In this document: positions 53,901 to 63,884 of the stretch, one piece after another
How the letters are laid out: each line of letters starts with the position of its first letter
Numbering within the stretch: the stretch's first letter is position 1
Origin: Lutibacter sp.
GTDB lineage: Bacteria; Bacteroidota; Bacteroidia; Flavobacteriales; Flavobacteriaceae
DNA: 64,000 nucleotides
NCBI RefSeq assembly: GCF_016342705.1
Contig: NZ_JAEINV010000011.1
Span: 1 to 64,000 of the forward strand
Direction of reading: 5' to 3'
Made by a program: the position numbers and the translations under genes
The notes under the pieces: model-generated
Seen by the model: only the letters and a program-made list of their open reading frames with translations
What the model was told of the DNA's origin: nothing
The model's database searches: none

Positions 53901-54280
53901 ATAAAGTCTATGAGTTTTACTAGCGGATTTTGTTCACCCGTTACTTCATTTATAGCAACTATGGTTTTTGTTTTACCTATTAGTTTTTCAAAAACTGTTT
54001 TATTCGCTTCTAATAAGGAAAGATTTGCTTTTTCGGTCGCAATTACCTCTGCATACACATCCTCACATTGTTTGGTAGTTAACCACTCAATACCATCTGC
54101 TAAATTGATTTTTTTTAATGCTTTTATAAATTCTTGTTTTAGTGTTACTTCTTTAAAACTAATACGTAAACTTTTTGCAGGATCTTGTGGAATACCAAAA
54201 CTTCCTTGATCAATTACTTGCCAACCTAATTGTTTTAACTTTTCTAAAAAAGGCTTTTCAACGTTCTTATATTCTGCCAT
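50930..54280 (-). CDS. hsdR: Type I restriction enzyme, R subunit
   Basis: An 1116-residue motor-nuclease subunit. N-terminal PD-(D/E)XK nuclease (IIPDIVLFVNGLPFSVIECK near residue 170), then two RecA-like helicase domains with Walker A HTQGSGKSLT near 341, DEAHRTQGG near 464, TGTPLL, LLTGFDAP and QAIARVNRTKKDK (motif VI). The C-terminal helical domain contacts the methylase. With HsdM and HsdS it translocates and cuts unmodified DNA. All motor motifs are intact. It is separated from hsdS by five genes, an unusual spread within one operon. Confidence 0.95.
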   Translation of the reverse strand: MAEYKNVEKPFLEKLKQLGWQVIDQGSFGIPQDPAKSLRISFKEVTLKQEFIKALKKINLADGIEWLTTKQCEDVYAEVIATEKANLSLLEANKTVFEKLIGKTKTIVAINEVTGEQNPLVKLIDFINWDNNSFIAINQFRVVTPGGPREGIIPDIVLFVNGLPFSVIECKDVDVSDPISESINQIMRYANTREDDFGTKEGEERLFYYNLFNIATHGEEARLGSITGDFEYYLNWKDIFPEVYKTFDINSYAEEEEIRYRNNGLHKEPKVRQEVVIHGLLNKEILLDVLQHFTLFMEIKEGVEVKVVCRYQQYRAVGKILERLRNEQSAIARSGVVWHTQGSGKSLTMVFFVRKLRSQNDLKDYKVIMMIDRVDLEDQLSNTARLTNEFKEKNIVKSRKELQPKLSGNASDLSMVMIHKFIQEELKHSKALMKAFVEENVVPEFKPFEVVNNSDRIVILIDEAHRTQGGEMGDNLFTAFPNAAKIAFTGTPLLTDRHKQKTHERFGGSGEFIDTYKIREAVDDRATLDIVYIGKTSKDKIKSKEAFDAEFEDVFKEQTKEVKEEIQKRYGTMQAYLENMPRLTKIAKNIVNHYVDDILPNGFKAMVVASSIMAAARYQSLIEKALKERLEIEKNKAQPDQDLIKKIAFIEACTVVTKQDNNELGYISAARKKAKEFKAVDNFKKDFDYTTAEEGNYEKPETGVAFLCVCDKLLTGFDAPIAQVMYLDKSIREHDLLQAIARVNRTKKDKTHGLLVDYYGVSNNLKEALNIWGAEDEEDIKELLAYFRDINKEIPVLEARYNRMVQLFEDKGIKEFKKFAEQRMTDKDVEFQLAEDCIEMAAAIPFRAQFDTYLKAFFDSLDLLFNNDAGKKYYIPAKRFGYLLVRIRNRYKDPTMDLKWAKPKIRKMIDAHLETLGINSKIPPVSLLSEKFKKEVDKMGKNSKSKASEMEHAIRRHIKVNINKDPGLYKRFLQRMEEILERYKGNWDQIVEEFDKVRDDLAKGRKGENEEPGLAEQELPFFDFIMFTAYNDELIEETEKEKIKELTIKIVAVLQDAVNKPKFWSDRDAEIRKLQGELDDLLDFSGIEVISDLHEKLSVEIMSLAKKRHQELTSEL

Positions 54281-54286
54281 AGCAAT

Positions 54287-56458
54287 TTAAATTTCTGATT
54301 TGATACAGTTCTTTAGCAATTTAATTCTGTCTAATTTATCTGTACCTTCTTCTTGTGGGATTTCAATTTTTCTAGTTTCATTATGTTCAAAATCATAAAA
54401 ATAGAAACCATCATTCTTACATTTTATATATTCATTTTTAAACACCAAAGGGGCTCCATATTCCTCTAAAGAAACAGTGTCTTTTATTTCTTCATCTATA
54501 CTTAAAGCATATAAAAAAGGATCCCAATGCCTTCCGTTTAGAGACAATGCTGTATTCATCATAAATATTTCATATTGGTTTTCTTTTATTCTTTCTCCGT
54601 CTTGTCTCCACCAAAAAACTCCACTATCACCAGACCGCATTGCAGGATATTTTAAGAAATAATATTTCCAATCTTTTCCAACTTCTTCATTACTTAAAAA
54701 AGAGGTTACTACATTTTCTAAATAAGTGTTAAAGTTTCCTTCAATAGCATCCAATAATTCTAATACTACTTTTTGAGTTCGTTCAAAGAACCACTTTTTT
54801 TGAGATACTTTAAATAATTCTTCCCAAGAGGAGGCTTTTTTATTTCCAAACAAACATCTCCACGTAATATTTTGAGAATAATCTCCTAAAGCTAATAAGG
54901 CATTACTGATTTTTAAATATTCAATCTCATTATTAAATAAACCAATAAAATTTTGAACGCGGTTTTTAAATAAATGAACATCTTCCAAACCAACAATAGC
55001 AATATTTCCTTGTAATAAATTATGATCTTCTAATTGGTTTAAATCTTCTATTAATTCAATATTATTCTTTCTCCACTCAATTTTATTAATTTCTTCATTT
55101 TTTTGAACACCACTAAAACCTCCACTTTTTGTTTGAACTTCTCCACTTACTATAATATTAAATGTATCACTTAATAAAGCTTCCATTCTAGTTTCACGTA
55201 TTTCATCAGGAGAGTTTAGTACTAAGTTTCTAACTATTCTAATTCTTTCAGTAAACTCACTTTCTGAAATTTGATCTTTATTCATTAAATATTGAAGTAC
55301 TGCATAAAGGAGTAATGTATTATTTAATGTAAATGCTCTTCTTTTTCCGGTCGAAATTCCATAATTATTGCAGCATAGTAAAAATAGATCTGAAGTATCA
55401 GAGTAATTTCTTACTTTATTTTTTTCGTAATTGACACCTGAAAAAATAGCATCAAAAAAAGCTTCTATGTTTTGCATTTCTGCCCAACAATCAAATGATT
55501 TAAACAAGGTTTTTAAATTCGCTTTGGCATTTTTATTCTCTAATCCATATACAGCATTAGCTAAATCAAAATCATTTTCAACAATATCAATATTTTGTGT
55601 GTAGCATATTATTTCTGTTACAAAACGATAATACCTCATAAATTCATCATCAATTAAATTATCATCACCACGGTACTTCCATAACATATCCACCCAGCTA
55701 ATATCAACTTTTTGCACAAATTCATTATACAGATGTGTATCTACCGATTTTATCACCTTTTCAAAATCAGCTTTAAAATGCTCAAAAGGAGTAAGTGGTT
55801 TCCCACGTGAGTTCATTTTTACATATAAACTATCGGATAAACCCATATCTTCCAAAGCCAAAAAATAAAAGCTAACTGGTGCATTTTCTTTAATGGTTAG
55901 TTTTTGCCAAAGATTTGATTCATTTTTAAATTTTGAGTGAATTTCATCTAACATTACTAACATCCCTGAAATTGTTGGGTCTTGTTGCCAAGAATACATA
56001 AACCAATTTTGATCTATAACCCAATCTGACAATCTTTCACAAGAAAAATTAGGTTCACAATTCACCAAGCTATCACAAAAGTGTTGCGAACTAAATCTTG
56101 TTTTATATGTGAAATTGTTTAAGAATTCTTGTTCTTCCGCTGCTATATTTTCATTTTTAGCGATGTACCAGTGTACTAAAAACAAGGTAGTTAACCTTTG
56201 TTGACCATCTAAAGGAATTAATTTTTCATCTTCTATATTTCCATATATAAAATCTAATTTTATTGCATCTTCTTCTGTACCTGTTAAAGCAGTATGAATT
56301 GCATTTATAAATCCGTTTCTAATTCTACTAACTGCTTTTGATGTTCTTCCTTGTGCATAATCTCGCTGAATAATAGGAACTTCAATTTTGCTTATTACTT
56401 TTTCTTCGTTTAATTCTTTATCAAAAATATTACTAAAAGTTGTTGGTATTGAGTTCAT
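54287..56458 (-). CDS. DUF262-domain protein (second of a pair)
   Basis: A 723-residue protein with an N-terminal DUF262 (GmrS/ParB-like) domain: VPIIQRDYAQGRTSKAVSRI, PLDGQQRLTTLFLVHWY (the DGQQR motif that binds or cleaves nucleotides), SFYFLALEDMGLSDSLYVKM NSRGKPLT. The C-terminal half has no clear HNH motif, unlike its partner. It lies three bases after the 56462 gene and six before hsdR. DUF262 proteins act in GmrSD, BrxU and SspE anti-phage systems, so an extra restriction function is likely. Confidence 0.85.
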   Translation of the reverse strand: MNSIPTTFSNIFDKELNEEKVISKIEVPIIQRDYAQGRTSKAVSRIRNGFINAIHTALTGTEEDAIKLDFIYGNIEDEKLIPLDGQQRLTTLFLVHWYIAKNENIAAEEQEFLNNFTYKTRFSSQHFCDSLVNCEPNFSCERLSDWVIDQNWFMYSWQQDPTISGMLVMLDEIHSKFKNESNLWQKLTIKENAPVSFYFLALEDMGLSDSLYVKMNSRGKPLTPFEHFKADFEKVIKSVDTHLYNEFVQKVDISWVDMLWKYRGDDNLIDDEFMRYYRFVTEIICYTQNIDIVENDFDLANAVYGLENKNAKANLKTLFKSFDCWAEMQNIEAFFDAIFSGVNYEKNKVRNYSDTSDLFLLCCNNYGISTGKRRAFTLNNTLLLYAVLQYLMNKDQISESEFTERIRIVRNLVLNSPDEIRETRMEALLSDTFNIIVSGEVQTKSGGFSGVQKNEEINKIEWRKNNIELIEDLNQLEDHNLLQGNIAIVGLEDVHLFKNRVQNFIGLFNNEIEYLKISNALLALGDYSQNITWRCLFGNKKASSWEELFKVSQKKWFFERTQKVVLELLDAIEGNFNTYLENVVTSFLSNEEVGKDWKYYFLKYPAMRSGDSGVFWWRQDGERIKENQYEIFMMNTALSLNGRHWDPFLYALSIDEEIKDTVSLEEYGAPLVFKNEYIKCKNDGFYFYDFEHNETRKIEIPQEEGTDKLDRIKLLKNCIKSEI

Positions 56459-56461
56459 AGC

Positions 56462-58192
56462 TTATTCAATTATTGCGTTTGGTTTTAAATACTTTGTAAT
56501 TACTCCTTCTTCACCTATCATTGCTTGTATATAAGCTTTTCGATCTTCTTCTCCCCAAAAATGAAGTTGATGATCTAAAGAATTGGTGTAATATTTAAGA
56601 AAAACTCTTCGTGTACAAATTGGAATGTACTCTCCCTTTTTGTCCATTTCTAAAATTCTGTTTCTTTTTACATCAAAGGTAGCATTGTTTAATGCTGCAT
56701 TGTTAGCAACACTTAACAAGGCCATATTAGACATAGAATCTACATAACTTCTATCTGAATTATCAGAGAGCAATTCAAAAACTTCAACAAATAAACCATC
56801 AAAAATTTCTTTTGTAAGTGCGTTATAATTTTCATCTATTTTTAAAACTAACTCGTTAACTTTCTGTTGTATTTCTTCTGAAAATCGTATACTATTTAAA
56901 GACTTTTTATGCAAGGTTAACCATTCCTGCTGATCTTCTTTTTTATTTAAACCTTCAGATTGTTGTGCGTGAATATGCTCTAAACTCCAATTGTTACTTT
57001 TATAATTTTCAAATGAGTACATCTCCGTTGAATTTTGAAGTAAACGCACTGTTTCTACATTAAATAACAAAAGGATTTTATCTATTTTACTGTAATCATT
57101 TTTGTTTTCATAACTTAATTCAAAAACCTCATCTATAGTTAAATTTAATTCGTCTTTTATTTGAGTATTTAGACTTTCCTTAAATTCCATTTTTGTCAAT
57201 TCTTTAGATTCCTGAATAATAGTCTGCAAGCTTTTTCCTATTGCCACTAAATAACCAACTTTATGATATAGTTCTCTTTTTTGATACCATTCTTTTAATA
57301 CTAAATAATACTTTAAAATATCTTTCCAAACATCTAGAGCTGAATGTTCTTTAATTTCATTTGAGAAATGATAAAAAGTAAAAAACTTCTCACGTTCATC
57401 AGGCTGTTTTTCAGACATTAAATCGAATAACAACTCTATTCTAGTTGGATACTCATTAGCAGATTTATTGGTTAAAAATGCCCAAAAATCTTTGTTTCTT
57501 AGTTCATTTTCTATGGTATCCCAACTGGTTGCAATTTCTAATTGTTTTTCGTGGTTAATTCCATCATCAGATTTAGATAGAAACTGAGCCTTTACCAATT
57601 CTGCATTGGTTAATGGTATTTTACCAATATTTAAACGTGTAAATAAATTAGTTGCATCTTCGTTTGTATTTACTTCGTACCAAATAACCTTTACATTTTC
57701 GTTAAAGTACTTGTATAAGTTTATTGTTTTTAAAAACTCATCACCATTTTCATCTTCTTCAAACCAAGTTTTAACAGCATCATACGCATTGTACATATAG
57801 AAAAAATCTATATTATCGTCTGCCAACTCTACATCTAATGTTTCTAAAAATTCTTGACTTTTAATACGGGTTTCATAGCTCAAAGAAAAGTTTATCTTCA
57901 CTTTTGAAACGATGGTTTGCATATATTTAAATATTAGCAACATAGTGGTTAAACGTTGTTGCCCATCAATTAACTCAAACTTATCTTCTGCTAATTTTTT
58001 AACTACAATGGGTTGTAAACAATAGTTTTGGTCTTTATTTTCCAAAATATCGTTTAACAACATTTCTACGTGTTCTTTTTCCCAACGATACCCACGTTGG
58101 TAGGCTGGTATAAAAAACTCGCCTTTTATATTAGAGACCAATTTTGGTTCTAACAGTGCATTTTCGGTTACTTGTAACTCTTTTTCTAACAT
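56462..58192 (-). CDS. DUF262/DUF1524 protein (GmrSD-like, first of a pair)
   Basis: A 576-residue protein with both halves of a GmrSD-type enzyme: DUF262 (FFIPAYQRGYRWEKEHVEML, ELIDGQQRLTTMLLI, NTNEDATNLFTRLNIGKIPL) and a C-terminal DUF1524 HNH-like region (WSLEHIHAQQSEG, MALLSVANNAALNNATFDVK). GmrSD cleaves modified phage DNA in an NTP-dependent way. Here it is embedded in a type I restriction operon, so it may add a branch aimed at modified DNA. Both DGQQR and EHIHAQ motifs are intact. Confidence 0.88.
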   Translation of the reverse strand: MLEKELQVTENALLEPKLVSNIKGEFFIPAYQRGYRWEKEHVEMLLNDILENKDQNYCLQPIVVKKLAEDKFELIDGQQRLTTMLLIFKYMQTIVSKVKINFSLSYETRIKSQEFLETLDVELADDNIDFFYMYNAYDAVKTWFEEDENGDEFLKTINLYKYFNENVKVIWYEVNTNEDATNLFTRLNIGKIPLTNAELVKAQFLSKSDDGINHEKQLEIATSWDTIENELRNKDFWAFLTNKSANEYPTRIELLFDLMSEKQPDEREKFFTFYHFSNEIKEHSALDVWKDILKYYLVLKEWYQKRELYHKVGYLVAIGKSLQTIIQESKELTKMEFKESLNTQIKDELNLTIDEVFELSYENKNDYSKIDKILLLFNVETVRLLQNSTEMYSFENYKSNNWSLEHIHAQQSEGLNKKEDQQEWLTLHKKSLNSIRFSEEIQQKVNELVLKIDENYNALTKEIFDGLFVEVFELLSDNSDRSYVDSMSNMALLSVANNAALNNATFDVKRNRILEMDKKGEYIPICTRRVFLKYYTNSLDHQLHFWGEEDRKAYIQAMIGEEGVITKYLKPNAIIE

Positions 58193-58203
58193 TTTTTTAT
58201 TTT

Positions 58204-58434
58204 TTATCCTATTGCTGTTTCAATATTTGCTATTGCTTCTTCTAAATTGTTTAGTGCATCTTCTAAGGCAGTTGCGGCATCTTCCATTTGATACCCATTG
58301 TCTGTTTCTTGAAGCCCTTCTGGAAGGTTATCAAACTTTTCTTGTTCTTCACTTGCAATTTCTGAAATTTGGTTTTTTAATTCTTCAATTTGTTTTATTG
58401 CTTTTCTTAATTGTGTGCGTGTTTTGTTATTCAT
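58204..58434 (-). CDS. Small acidic helical protein
   Basis: A 76-residue acidic protein, predicted as two amphipathic helices (LRKAIKQIEELKNQISEIAS and AATALEDALNNLEEAIANIE). It lies 11 bp before the DUF262 gene and 21 bp after the 58456 gene, inside the operon. No family recognised. A scaffold or adaptor role is possible. Confidence 0.65.
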   Translation of the reverse strand: MNNKTRTQLRKAIKQIEELKNQISEIASEEQEKFDNLPEGLQETDNGYQMEDAATALEDALNNLEEAIANIETAIG

Positions 58435-58455
58435 TTTTTATTTTATCTTTTTCAA

Positions 58456-58911
58456 TTATTTATTTTCACCTCTACTTTCTCGAAATAAATCAACTTGCCC
58501 CATCAAATTATTTATCACATTATCAAAAAAAGAACTCTTGAAAAAGTTGCATAATTTTTCCGAAAATTCGTTCTCATTATTGAATTCTCCTTCATTTGAA
58601 GGATTTCTTTCAAACAAAATTAATTCTATAGGGTAAGGACTATCTGAACGTTTAGGAACAACCTCGAATAGCTTGTAATTATATCCTTTTCCAATATAGG
58701 CAACCAAATAAAATGAATAACTTAGGGTTTCGGAAGAGTTATCTCCTTCGGGAATTTTCGCTGTTTCTGTAACAAAAGCATTAAAATATTTTGGATACTT
58801 TTCTTTAATGGCGTCCACAAATAAATTCATTATTTGTCTTGGTGTAGTTTCTACTTTTGAAGTATTTTTCCCCTCAGGTAAAATCTTAATAATTTCTTCT
58901 TTAGATTTCAT
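58456..58911 (-). CDS. Hypothetical protein in the restriction operon
   Basis: A 151-residue soluble protein without a recognised domain. It has a helical N terminus (RQIMNLFVDAIKEKYPKYFN), a beta-rich middle (YSFYLVAYIGKGYNYKLFEV) and a helical end. Its start overlaps the stop of the EEP-family gene by one base, so translation is coupled and it belongs to the operon. Confidence 0.7.
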   Translation of the reverse strand: MKSKEEIIKILPEGKNTSKVETTPRQIMNLFVDAIKEKYPKYFNAFVTETAKIPEGDNSSETLSYSFYLVAYIGKGYNYKLFEVVPKRSDSPYPIELILFERNPSNEGEFNNENEFSEKLCNFFKSSFFDNVINNLMGQVDLFRESRGENK

Positions 58912-59765
58912 TATAAATTCATTTTAAATGTGATTGGTAAATGATCGGAATAAGCCTCATCTTTTAAGCTGTAATCATCATTAATCAAGGTTTCAATATT
59001 ATTCTTTTCAATTATTCTTAAAGACTTATAATCAAGTAAATTAATTAAAGATGGTCTCAATATAACTTTATCGAAAACATTCCAATACGTTAAAGTTACA
59101 TCCCTAGTTTTTCTAAAATAATATGAGCCAGGTAATTTTCTTTCTCCAGTTATATAATTCCTATCCCCCATAAAAGACCACATTGGATTATAGAAATAAT
59201 CATACTTTTTATACCAATCCGTTCTCTGATTATTTAATGCCTCATCTGCGGAGAGCACAGCATTAAACGCATCTGGTTCAATCATTCCTGGTTCAAATGG
59301 ATTCATATTAAAATCTCCTAATAATAGAAATCTATTATGACCAATGTCCTTTCTATCTTTCATTGTTTTTAGATCTAAAGAAATCCGTCTAGCATCTTTA
59401 AATTGAGTCTCTGAATTACATTCCAATTTACTTGGCAAGTGAACACCTCCAACAATAATTTCCTCTTGACCATCTATATTTAACCTTGCAAAGGTTATAC
59501 GTTTAGTATCGTGAATTTCCACCAATTGAAATTCATCTATAGATAAGTTTGAATAAAAACGTGGCGTCAAATTAGTTTCACGCCCATCATTAACAAAAAT
59601 TCTTTTCAATTTTGTATAAGATTCAATTAAAGAATCATCAACATTTTCTGCTTCAATTAATAAAAGAATATCAGCTTCAATTTCTTCGTCTAAAACTAAT
59701 CTTGATATTTCCTCTTCAAAATTTTTCTTACGATCTATATTCCAACTTAAAAAACTAATACTCAT
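58911..59765 (-). CDS. Endonuclease/exonuclease/phosphatase family protein in the restriction operon
   Basis: A 284-residue EEP-fold protein: ISFLSWNIDRKKN, LLLIEAENVD (metal Glu), FLLLGDFNMNPFEPG and YSDHLPITFKM (catalytic Asp-His) are present. Its core may cut nucleic acid or phosphoesters. It lies 11 bp after hsdS, in the middle of the type I operon, an uncommon partner. It is not closely similar to the EEP protein at 41467. Confidence 0.82.
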   Translation of the reverse strand: MSISFLSWNIDRKKNFEEEISRLVLDEEIEADILLLIEAENVDDSLIESYTKLKRIFVNDGRETNLTPRFYSNLSIDEFQLVEIHDTKRITFARLNIDGQEEIIVGGVHLPSKLECNSETQFKDARRISLDLKTMKDRKDIGHNRFLLLGDFNMNPFEPGMIEPDAFNAVLSADEALNNQRTDWYKKYDYFYNPMWSFMGDRNYITGERKLPGSYYFRKTRDVTLTYWNVFDKVILRPSLINLLDYKSLRIIEKNNIETLINDDYSLKDEAYSDHLPITFKMNL

Positions 59766-59776
59766 TTTTTATTTTT

Positions 59777-61045
59777 TTAAACTTTCACCTCAACCTTACC
59801 CGTTAACAAATCTTGCATTAAACCTGCTTTTAGTTGTTGGTATTTGGCTAAAGTTTGTTGTTCTGTTTGGATTTTTTCTTGAATAGATTCAATCCTCATA
59901 GAAATAACCTTTTGTTCTTTTAACGATTTGGAAAAAGGAATCTTTATTTTCTGAATATCTTTCAGTGTGATCCTTTTAAGAGCACTTCCCGATAATAGGC
60001 TATAGAGCGCTTTATCAAAAAATTCACTTTGTAAAGTCCAAGATAAATATTCAGAATCTATAAGCTCGTTTACTCTAATTATTGCAATTGATGATAATAA
60101 CACAATTCGTTTATCATCAATAAAATGTATAACCTTACCGATAGTTCCATCTTTAGATAATAAAACATCTCCAAATATTGGGCTACAATTCTGTCTTACT
60201 AACAACTCAAAAACTTCGGGTAAAATCTTTGTGCAATTTGCATAATTAAAAGTTCCATCAATCATATCTTTAACATTACCAATTGGCATTCCTTTTTCTT
60301 GGGGAACAGGACTAAAATGAGAGCCATCTGTAACTAGTTTTGTAAGATTAGTTAATTCGTCTATCTCCCAATCCTTAGGAACCATTCCCAATTCACTTTG
60401 TTTATAAAATTCTGGAGCGTCATGGTAGGTTGGGCGGAGTTTACCAGTTTTTAGGTCTATACCACGTGTAAATAAATCGTGCATTAAGCCTTGTTTTAAG
60501 GCTTGGTATTTGGCAATCGCGGCTTCTGTTTTTTCTATCACCTCATCGCAGGTTGATAGAATATTGGCTATTTTTTGTTGTTGGGGAAGTGGGGGAAAAT
60601 CAAATTCAAAATTTAAAATATCCCCACCTTTTAAGTTATTTATAGCTGAGCCTGCTAGAGTAACATCAATATATTTTTGATACTCTCGGCTTTGGAATAA
60701 TTGGTAAATATAATTTGGTTCAGAATTAATACCTGGACGGAATCCTGCACAAAAAGCTCCTACACAAAAATTGTTGGTGGAACCTTTAAACTGTGCACTT
60801 TTACCCACAAGTCTCTTACTGCCATTCGACATACATACTGCTATGTCATTTTTTTCTAATTTTTGAGCAGAAGAAACGCAATTATCATCAACTATTTGAA
60901 CATCTTTAAATACTAATTTCCCCTCTTTAATATTGTTAGATCTTAATAAATAGAACATGTTACTTTTATAGCTATCTCTTAAATCATAGGGAGAATAAGA
61001 TACGCCACGAACAACATCGCAATAACTCAATAATTTATCCCTCAT
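59777..61045 (-). CDS. hsdS: Type I restriction specificity subunit
   Basis: A 422-residue HsdS with two target recognition domains, each followed by a conserved helical spacer: [20 protein letters not shown] ... [16 protein letters not shown] in the middle and [11 protein letters not shown] ... [17 protein letters not shown] at the end. The two TRDs are different, so an asymmetric bipartite target is expected. It starts 11 bases inside the end of hsdM. The target sequence cannot be predicted from the sequence alone. Confidence 0.93.
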   Translation of the reverse strand: MRDKLLSYCDVVRGVSYSPYDLRDSYKSNMFYLLRSNNIKEGKLVFKDVQIVDDNCVSSAQKLEKNDIAVCMSNGSKRLVGKSAQFKGSTNNFCVGAFCAGFRPGINSEPNYIYQLFQSREYQKYIDVTLAGSAINNLKGGDILNFEFDFPPLPQQQKIANILSTCDEVIEKTEAAIAKYQALKQGLMHDLFTRGIDLKTGKLRPTYHDAPEFYKQSELGMVPKDWEIDELTNLTKLVTDGSHFSPVPQEKGMPIGNVKDMIDGTFNYANCTKILPEVFELLVRQNCSPIFGDVLLSKDGTIGKVIHFIDDKRIVLLSSIAIIRVNELIDSEYLSWTLQSEFFDKALYSLLSGSALKRITLKDIQKIKIPFSKSLKEQKVISMRIESIQEKIQTEQQTLAKYQQLKAGLMQDLLTGKVEVKV

Positions 61046-63641
61046 AACCCAATTCCATTAAAAAGTTATTTAATTGTGTAGCAGCTTTTTCACGGCCGTT
61101 TAAAATACTTGTTAGTGTATTGCAGTATTTGGTATAACGGTTTTCCAGTTCGGTAATGAGTTCTCTTTCGTAACGGTTTACATAATCCATTACTGTTGCG
61201 TGTAAGGTTGCTTTCCAACGCGTTAATATTAACGCTTTGGCTTCCTCATGCGTAATTTTTTCTCTTGCTTTCTCCACCAAAGCTTCTTTTTTCTCTTTAA
61301 TTTCTTTTATTGTAGCATTGCAGTTTTTTAACTCGTTAGTTAATTCGGTATGACGTGCCAGTTTGGTTTCAATGGCTACTTTTTTATTTTCGGTGGTGGT
61401 TTGGGCTTTTTCTTTTTGGGTTAATTGTTGCTTTAACCCTTCGACTTGTCCTTCGACAGGCTCAGGATGACTTTGCTTAGTATCCGAAACAGCATTTGCT
61501 TTTATTCTAATAGTTAAGGCTTTTATTTCTCTTTTTAAGATGGTGATTTCGCCATTGTAGCTTTTAATATCGTCTTTTAGGTCTTTTAAAACTTCCTTTG
61601 GAAATACTTCGTAGTTTTCTTCTTCAAATTCACCTTCTTCCAGTTCATTTACTTCATTAAACATCGCTTCCAATTCATCTCTTCTAGCTTCATTATTTGC
61701 CAATTCTTCTAATACTTCTGGAAACTGTGATTGTAAAATGTCATCGGCAGGAATTAACTCAGCATTCCAACCACTTGCAGACACGGATTTTAAATCAGTT
61801 TCTAAACTACTCCAATAGGCTGCAAATGCACCACGGCTTTTATGAAGATCTAAAATTCCTAATTGGCTAAAGTCTTGTGCTATGCTTACCGAAAAATCTT
61901 TCTGAATTTCAAAAATATTTTGTTTTACAGGCAAGGCTTCAAATTTGGCTAAATTTTGTTGCCACCACGTATTTACACCACTTTCGTATTGGTTGCGTTT
62001 GTTTAAAATATCTGAATGTTCTAGTAACAAGGTTTTAATTGTTTCTTTCGTATCAATATTTTTTACAAATTGAGAATAGCCTTCTTTTAAAGGTTCAAAA
62101 AGTTGTTTACGAATATTTGGATAATTGTTCCAATACGCTTGTAACTCGTTTACTTCAACTGTTGGAATACCACCGTGTAAATGTGCTTTTACATCTTGCG
62201 GTTCAGCAGGTGGACTGTTATCTACATATCTACGAATGTTAAAGTTGTAATCTTCTTTTTCAAGTGCTGCTTTGGAGATTTTTTTAGCATAACCGTCTAA
62301 ATTTTCTTTATTTTTATAGATGTAGGTTATTTTGGCAATATCCTCTGGGCGTAGCTTGTTTTGGTTTTTCCCTTCTTTGTATTCTCGGTCGGCATTTATA
62401 AATAATACCTCGTTGCAAGAACCTGCATTTTTTTTGTTAATTACCAATAAAGAAGCAGGAATACCAGTACCATAAAACAAGCCAGAAGGCAAACCAACCA
62501 CAGCTTCTAAATAACCGCGTTCTACCAACCATTGGCGCATACTTTTTTCTTCGCTCCCTCTAAACAATACACCGTGTGGCATTACAACCGCCATACGACC
62601 ATTGTTTTTTAACACACTTACCATGTGTTGCACAAACATAAAGTCGGCTTTTTTCTTTTTAGGCATCCAAAAATGAAAACGATCACGGAAGTTTTTTATA
62701 TCTCCGTAATTGTTTGAAAACGGAGGATTGGCAATTACAATGTCAAAGTTTTTCAATTCACCATTGTCCACATGCATAGGATCAGCTATGGTATCACCTT
62801 GTAAAATCTCAGCATCAAAAATATCATGAAACAGCATATTCATTTTACATAAAGACCAAGTTGTACCGTTTAGCTCTTGTCCTGCAAAACTTAAACGAGA
62901 TGCATCGCCATAACGAGATGTTACATAATTTTTAGCTTCAATTAGCATACCACCAGAGCCACAAGTAGGATCGTAAATTGTTGCTTCTGGTTCAGGTTCT
63001 AATATGTTTACTAATAATTTTACAACTTCATTAGGCGTATAAAATTCACCTCCTTTTTTACCTGCGCTATCTGCAAAATATTTAATTAGATACTCGTAAG
63101 CAGCACCCAATATGTCTGGAAACTCAAAACGATCATCGGTTAATACTACTTTATTAAAATGTGTAATAAACTCAATTAATTTTTCATCATTTAATGCATT
63201 TTTACTTTTCCCGATGGTTCTATTAAAATTAACGTTGGTTAAAACACCTGTTAATTTATCTGGATTAGCTTCTTCTAAAGCTTCTAGTGCTTTATTTAGC
63301 GCATCTCCAACATCTTTTTTAAGGTGTAAAACGCCATCATTTATTTCTTGTCCTTGTTCATTGATGGTTTTGTAATTCCAACGTGCTCTAACAGGTACAA
63401 AATATTCGTACGCATTTACCTTTTCCAGGGCTTCTTGAATTTTAGCTTCTGGTATTCCTTTTGCTTGTAACTCTATTAACCGAGTTGCTTTATCTTGTTC
63501 AAATTTATCACTCAGTCGTTTTAAAAATAACATTCCAAAAATGTATTCTTTAAACTCCGAAGCATCCATATTTCCTCTTAATATATCACAGGCATCCATA
63601 AGGAAACCTTCTAACCAAGACAGTGTTAGTTTTTTACTCAT
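61035..63641 (-). CDS. hsdM: Type I restriction methylase subunit with long C-terminal extension
   Basis: An 868-residue N6-adenine methyltransferase: HsdM N-terminal helical domain ([20 protein letters not shown]), [15 protein letters not shown] motif [10 protein letters not shown] near residue 227 and catalytic NPPFSN near 302. Typical HsdM has about 500 residues; here a C-terminal extension (about 500-868) is rich in coiled coil. Near residue 722 it contains [12 protein letters not shown], encoded by a dispersed palindromic repeat inserted in frame. First gene of the operon that runs to 50253. Confidence 0.95.
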   Translation of the reverse strand: MSKKLTLSWLEGFLMDACDILRGNMDASEFKEYIFGMLFLKRLSDKFEQDKATRLIELQAKGIPEAKIQEALEKVNAYEYFVPVRARWNYKTINEQGQEINDGVLHLKKDVGDALNKALEALEEANPDKLTGVLTNVNFNRTIGKSKNALNDEKLIEFITHFNKVVLTDDRFEFPDILGAAYEYLIKYFADSAGKKGGEFYTPNEVVKLLVNILEPEPEATIYDPTCGSGGMLIEAKNYVTSRYGDASRLSFAGQELNGTTWSLCKMNMLFHDIFDAEILQGDTIADPMHVDNGELKNFDIVIANPPFSNNYGDIKNFRDRFHFWMPKKKKADFMFVQHMVSVLKNNGRMAVVMPHGVLFRGSEEKSMRQWLVERGYLEAVVGLPSGLFYGTGIPASLLVINKKNAGSCNEVLFINADREYKEGKNQNKLRPEDIAKITYIYKNKENLDGYAKKISKAALEKEDYNFNIRRYVDNSPPAEPQDVKAHLHGGIPTVEVNELQAYWNNYPNIRKQLFEPLKEGYSQFVKNIDTKETIKTLLLEHSDILNKRNQYESGVNTWWQQNLAKFEALPVKQNIFEIQKDFSVSIAQDFSQLGILDLHKSRGAFAAYWSSLETDLKSVSASGWNAELIPADDILQSQFPEVLEELANNEARRDELEAMFNEVNELEEGEFEEENYEVFPKEVLKDLKDDIKSYNGEITILKREIKALTIRIKANAVSDTKQSHPEPVEGQVEGLKQQLTQKEKAQTTTENKKVAIETKLARHTELTNELKNCNATIKEIKEKKEALVEKAREKITHEEAKALILTRWKATLHATVMDYVNRYERELITELENRYTKYCNTLTSILNGREKAATQLNNFLMELGYEG
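61440..61476. repeat. REP-like palindromic repeat inserted in hsdM
   Basis: CTTCGACTTGTCCTTCGACAG followed by GCTCAGGATGA. The CTTCGACAGGCTCAG core is a well-known dispersed repeat in many bacteria, usually intergenic. Here it lies in the hsdM coding region, keeps the frame and encodes HPEPVEG. Confidence 0.75.
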
Positions 63642-63871
63642 ATTAGTTTAATTCGTATTTGATATTTATTGTTTGTAGGCATTTTTTTTGATTTTTTTTT
63701 AGGTATTTTGAAAGTTTAATAATTATTAAAAAAATTTGATAGTTGGAAATATCAAACGACCATAAAAGTAATTAAATTAAATAGGCTAAAAAATAAGAAT
63801 TACTACTTTTTATTCTCTAATGGTATTGCATAAAAAAGTTTAAATTATTATAATAATAATTTAAAAACTAA

Positions 63872-63879
63872 TATATTTG
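63872..63879 (+). promoter_or_regulatory. -7 element of a possible small RNA
   Basis: TATATTTG matches TAnnTTTG on the plus strand, a few bases before the hairpin at 63885. Confidence 0.4.
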
Positions 63880-63884
63880 AATTC

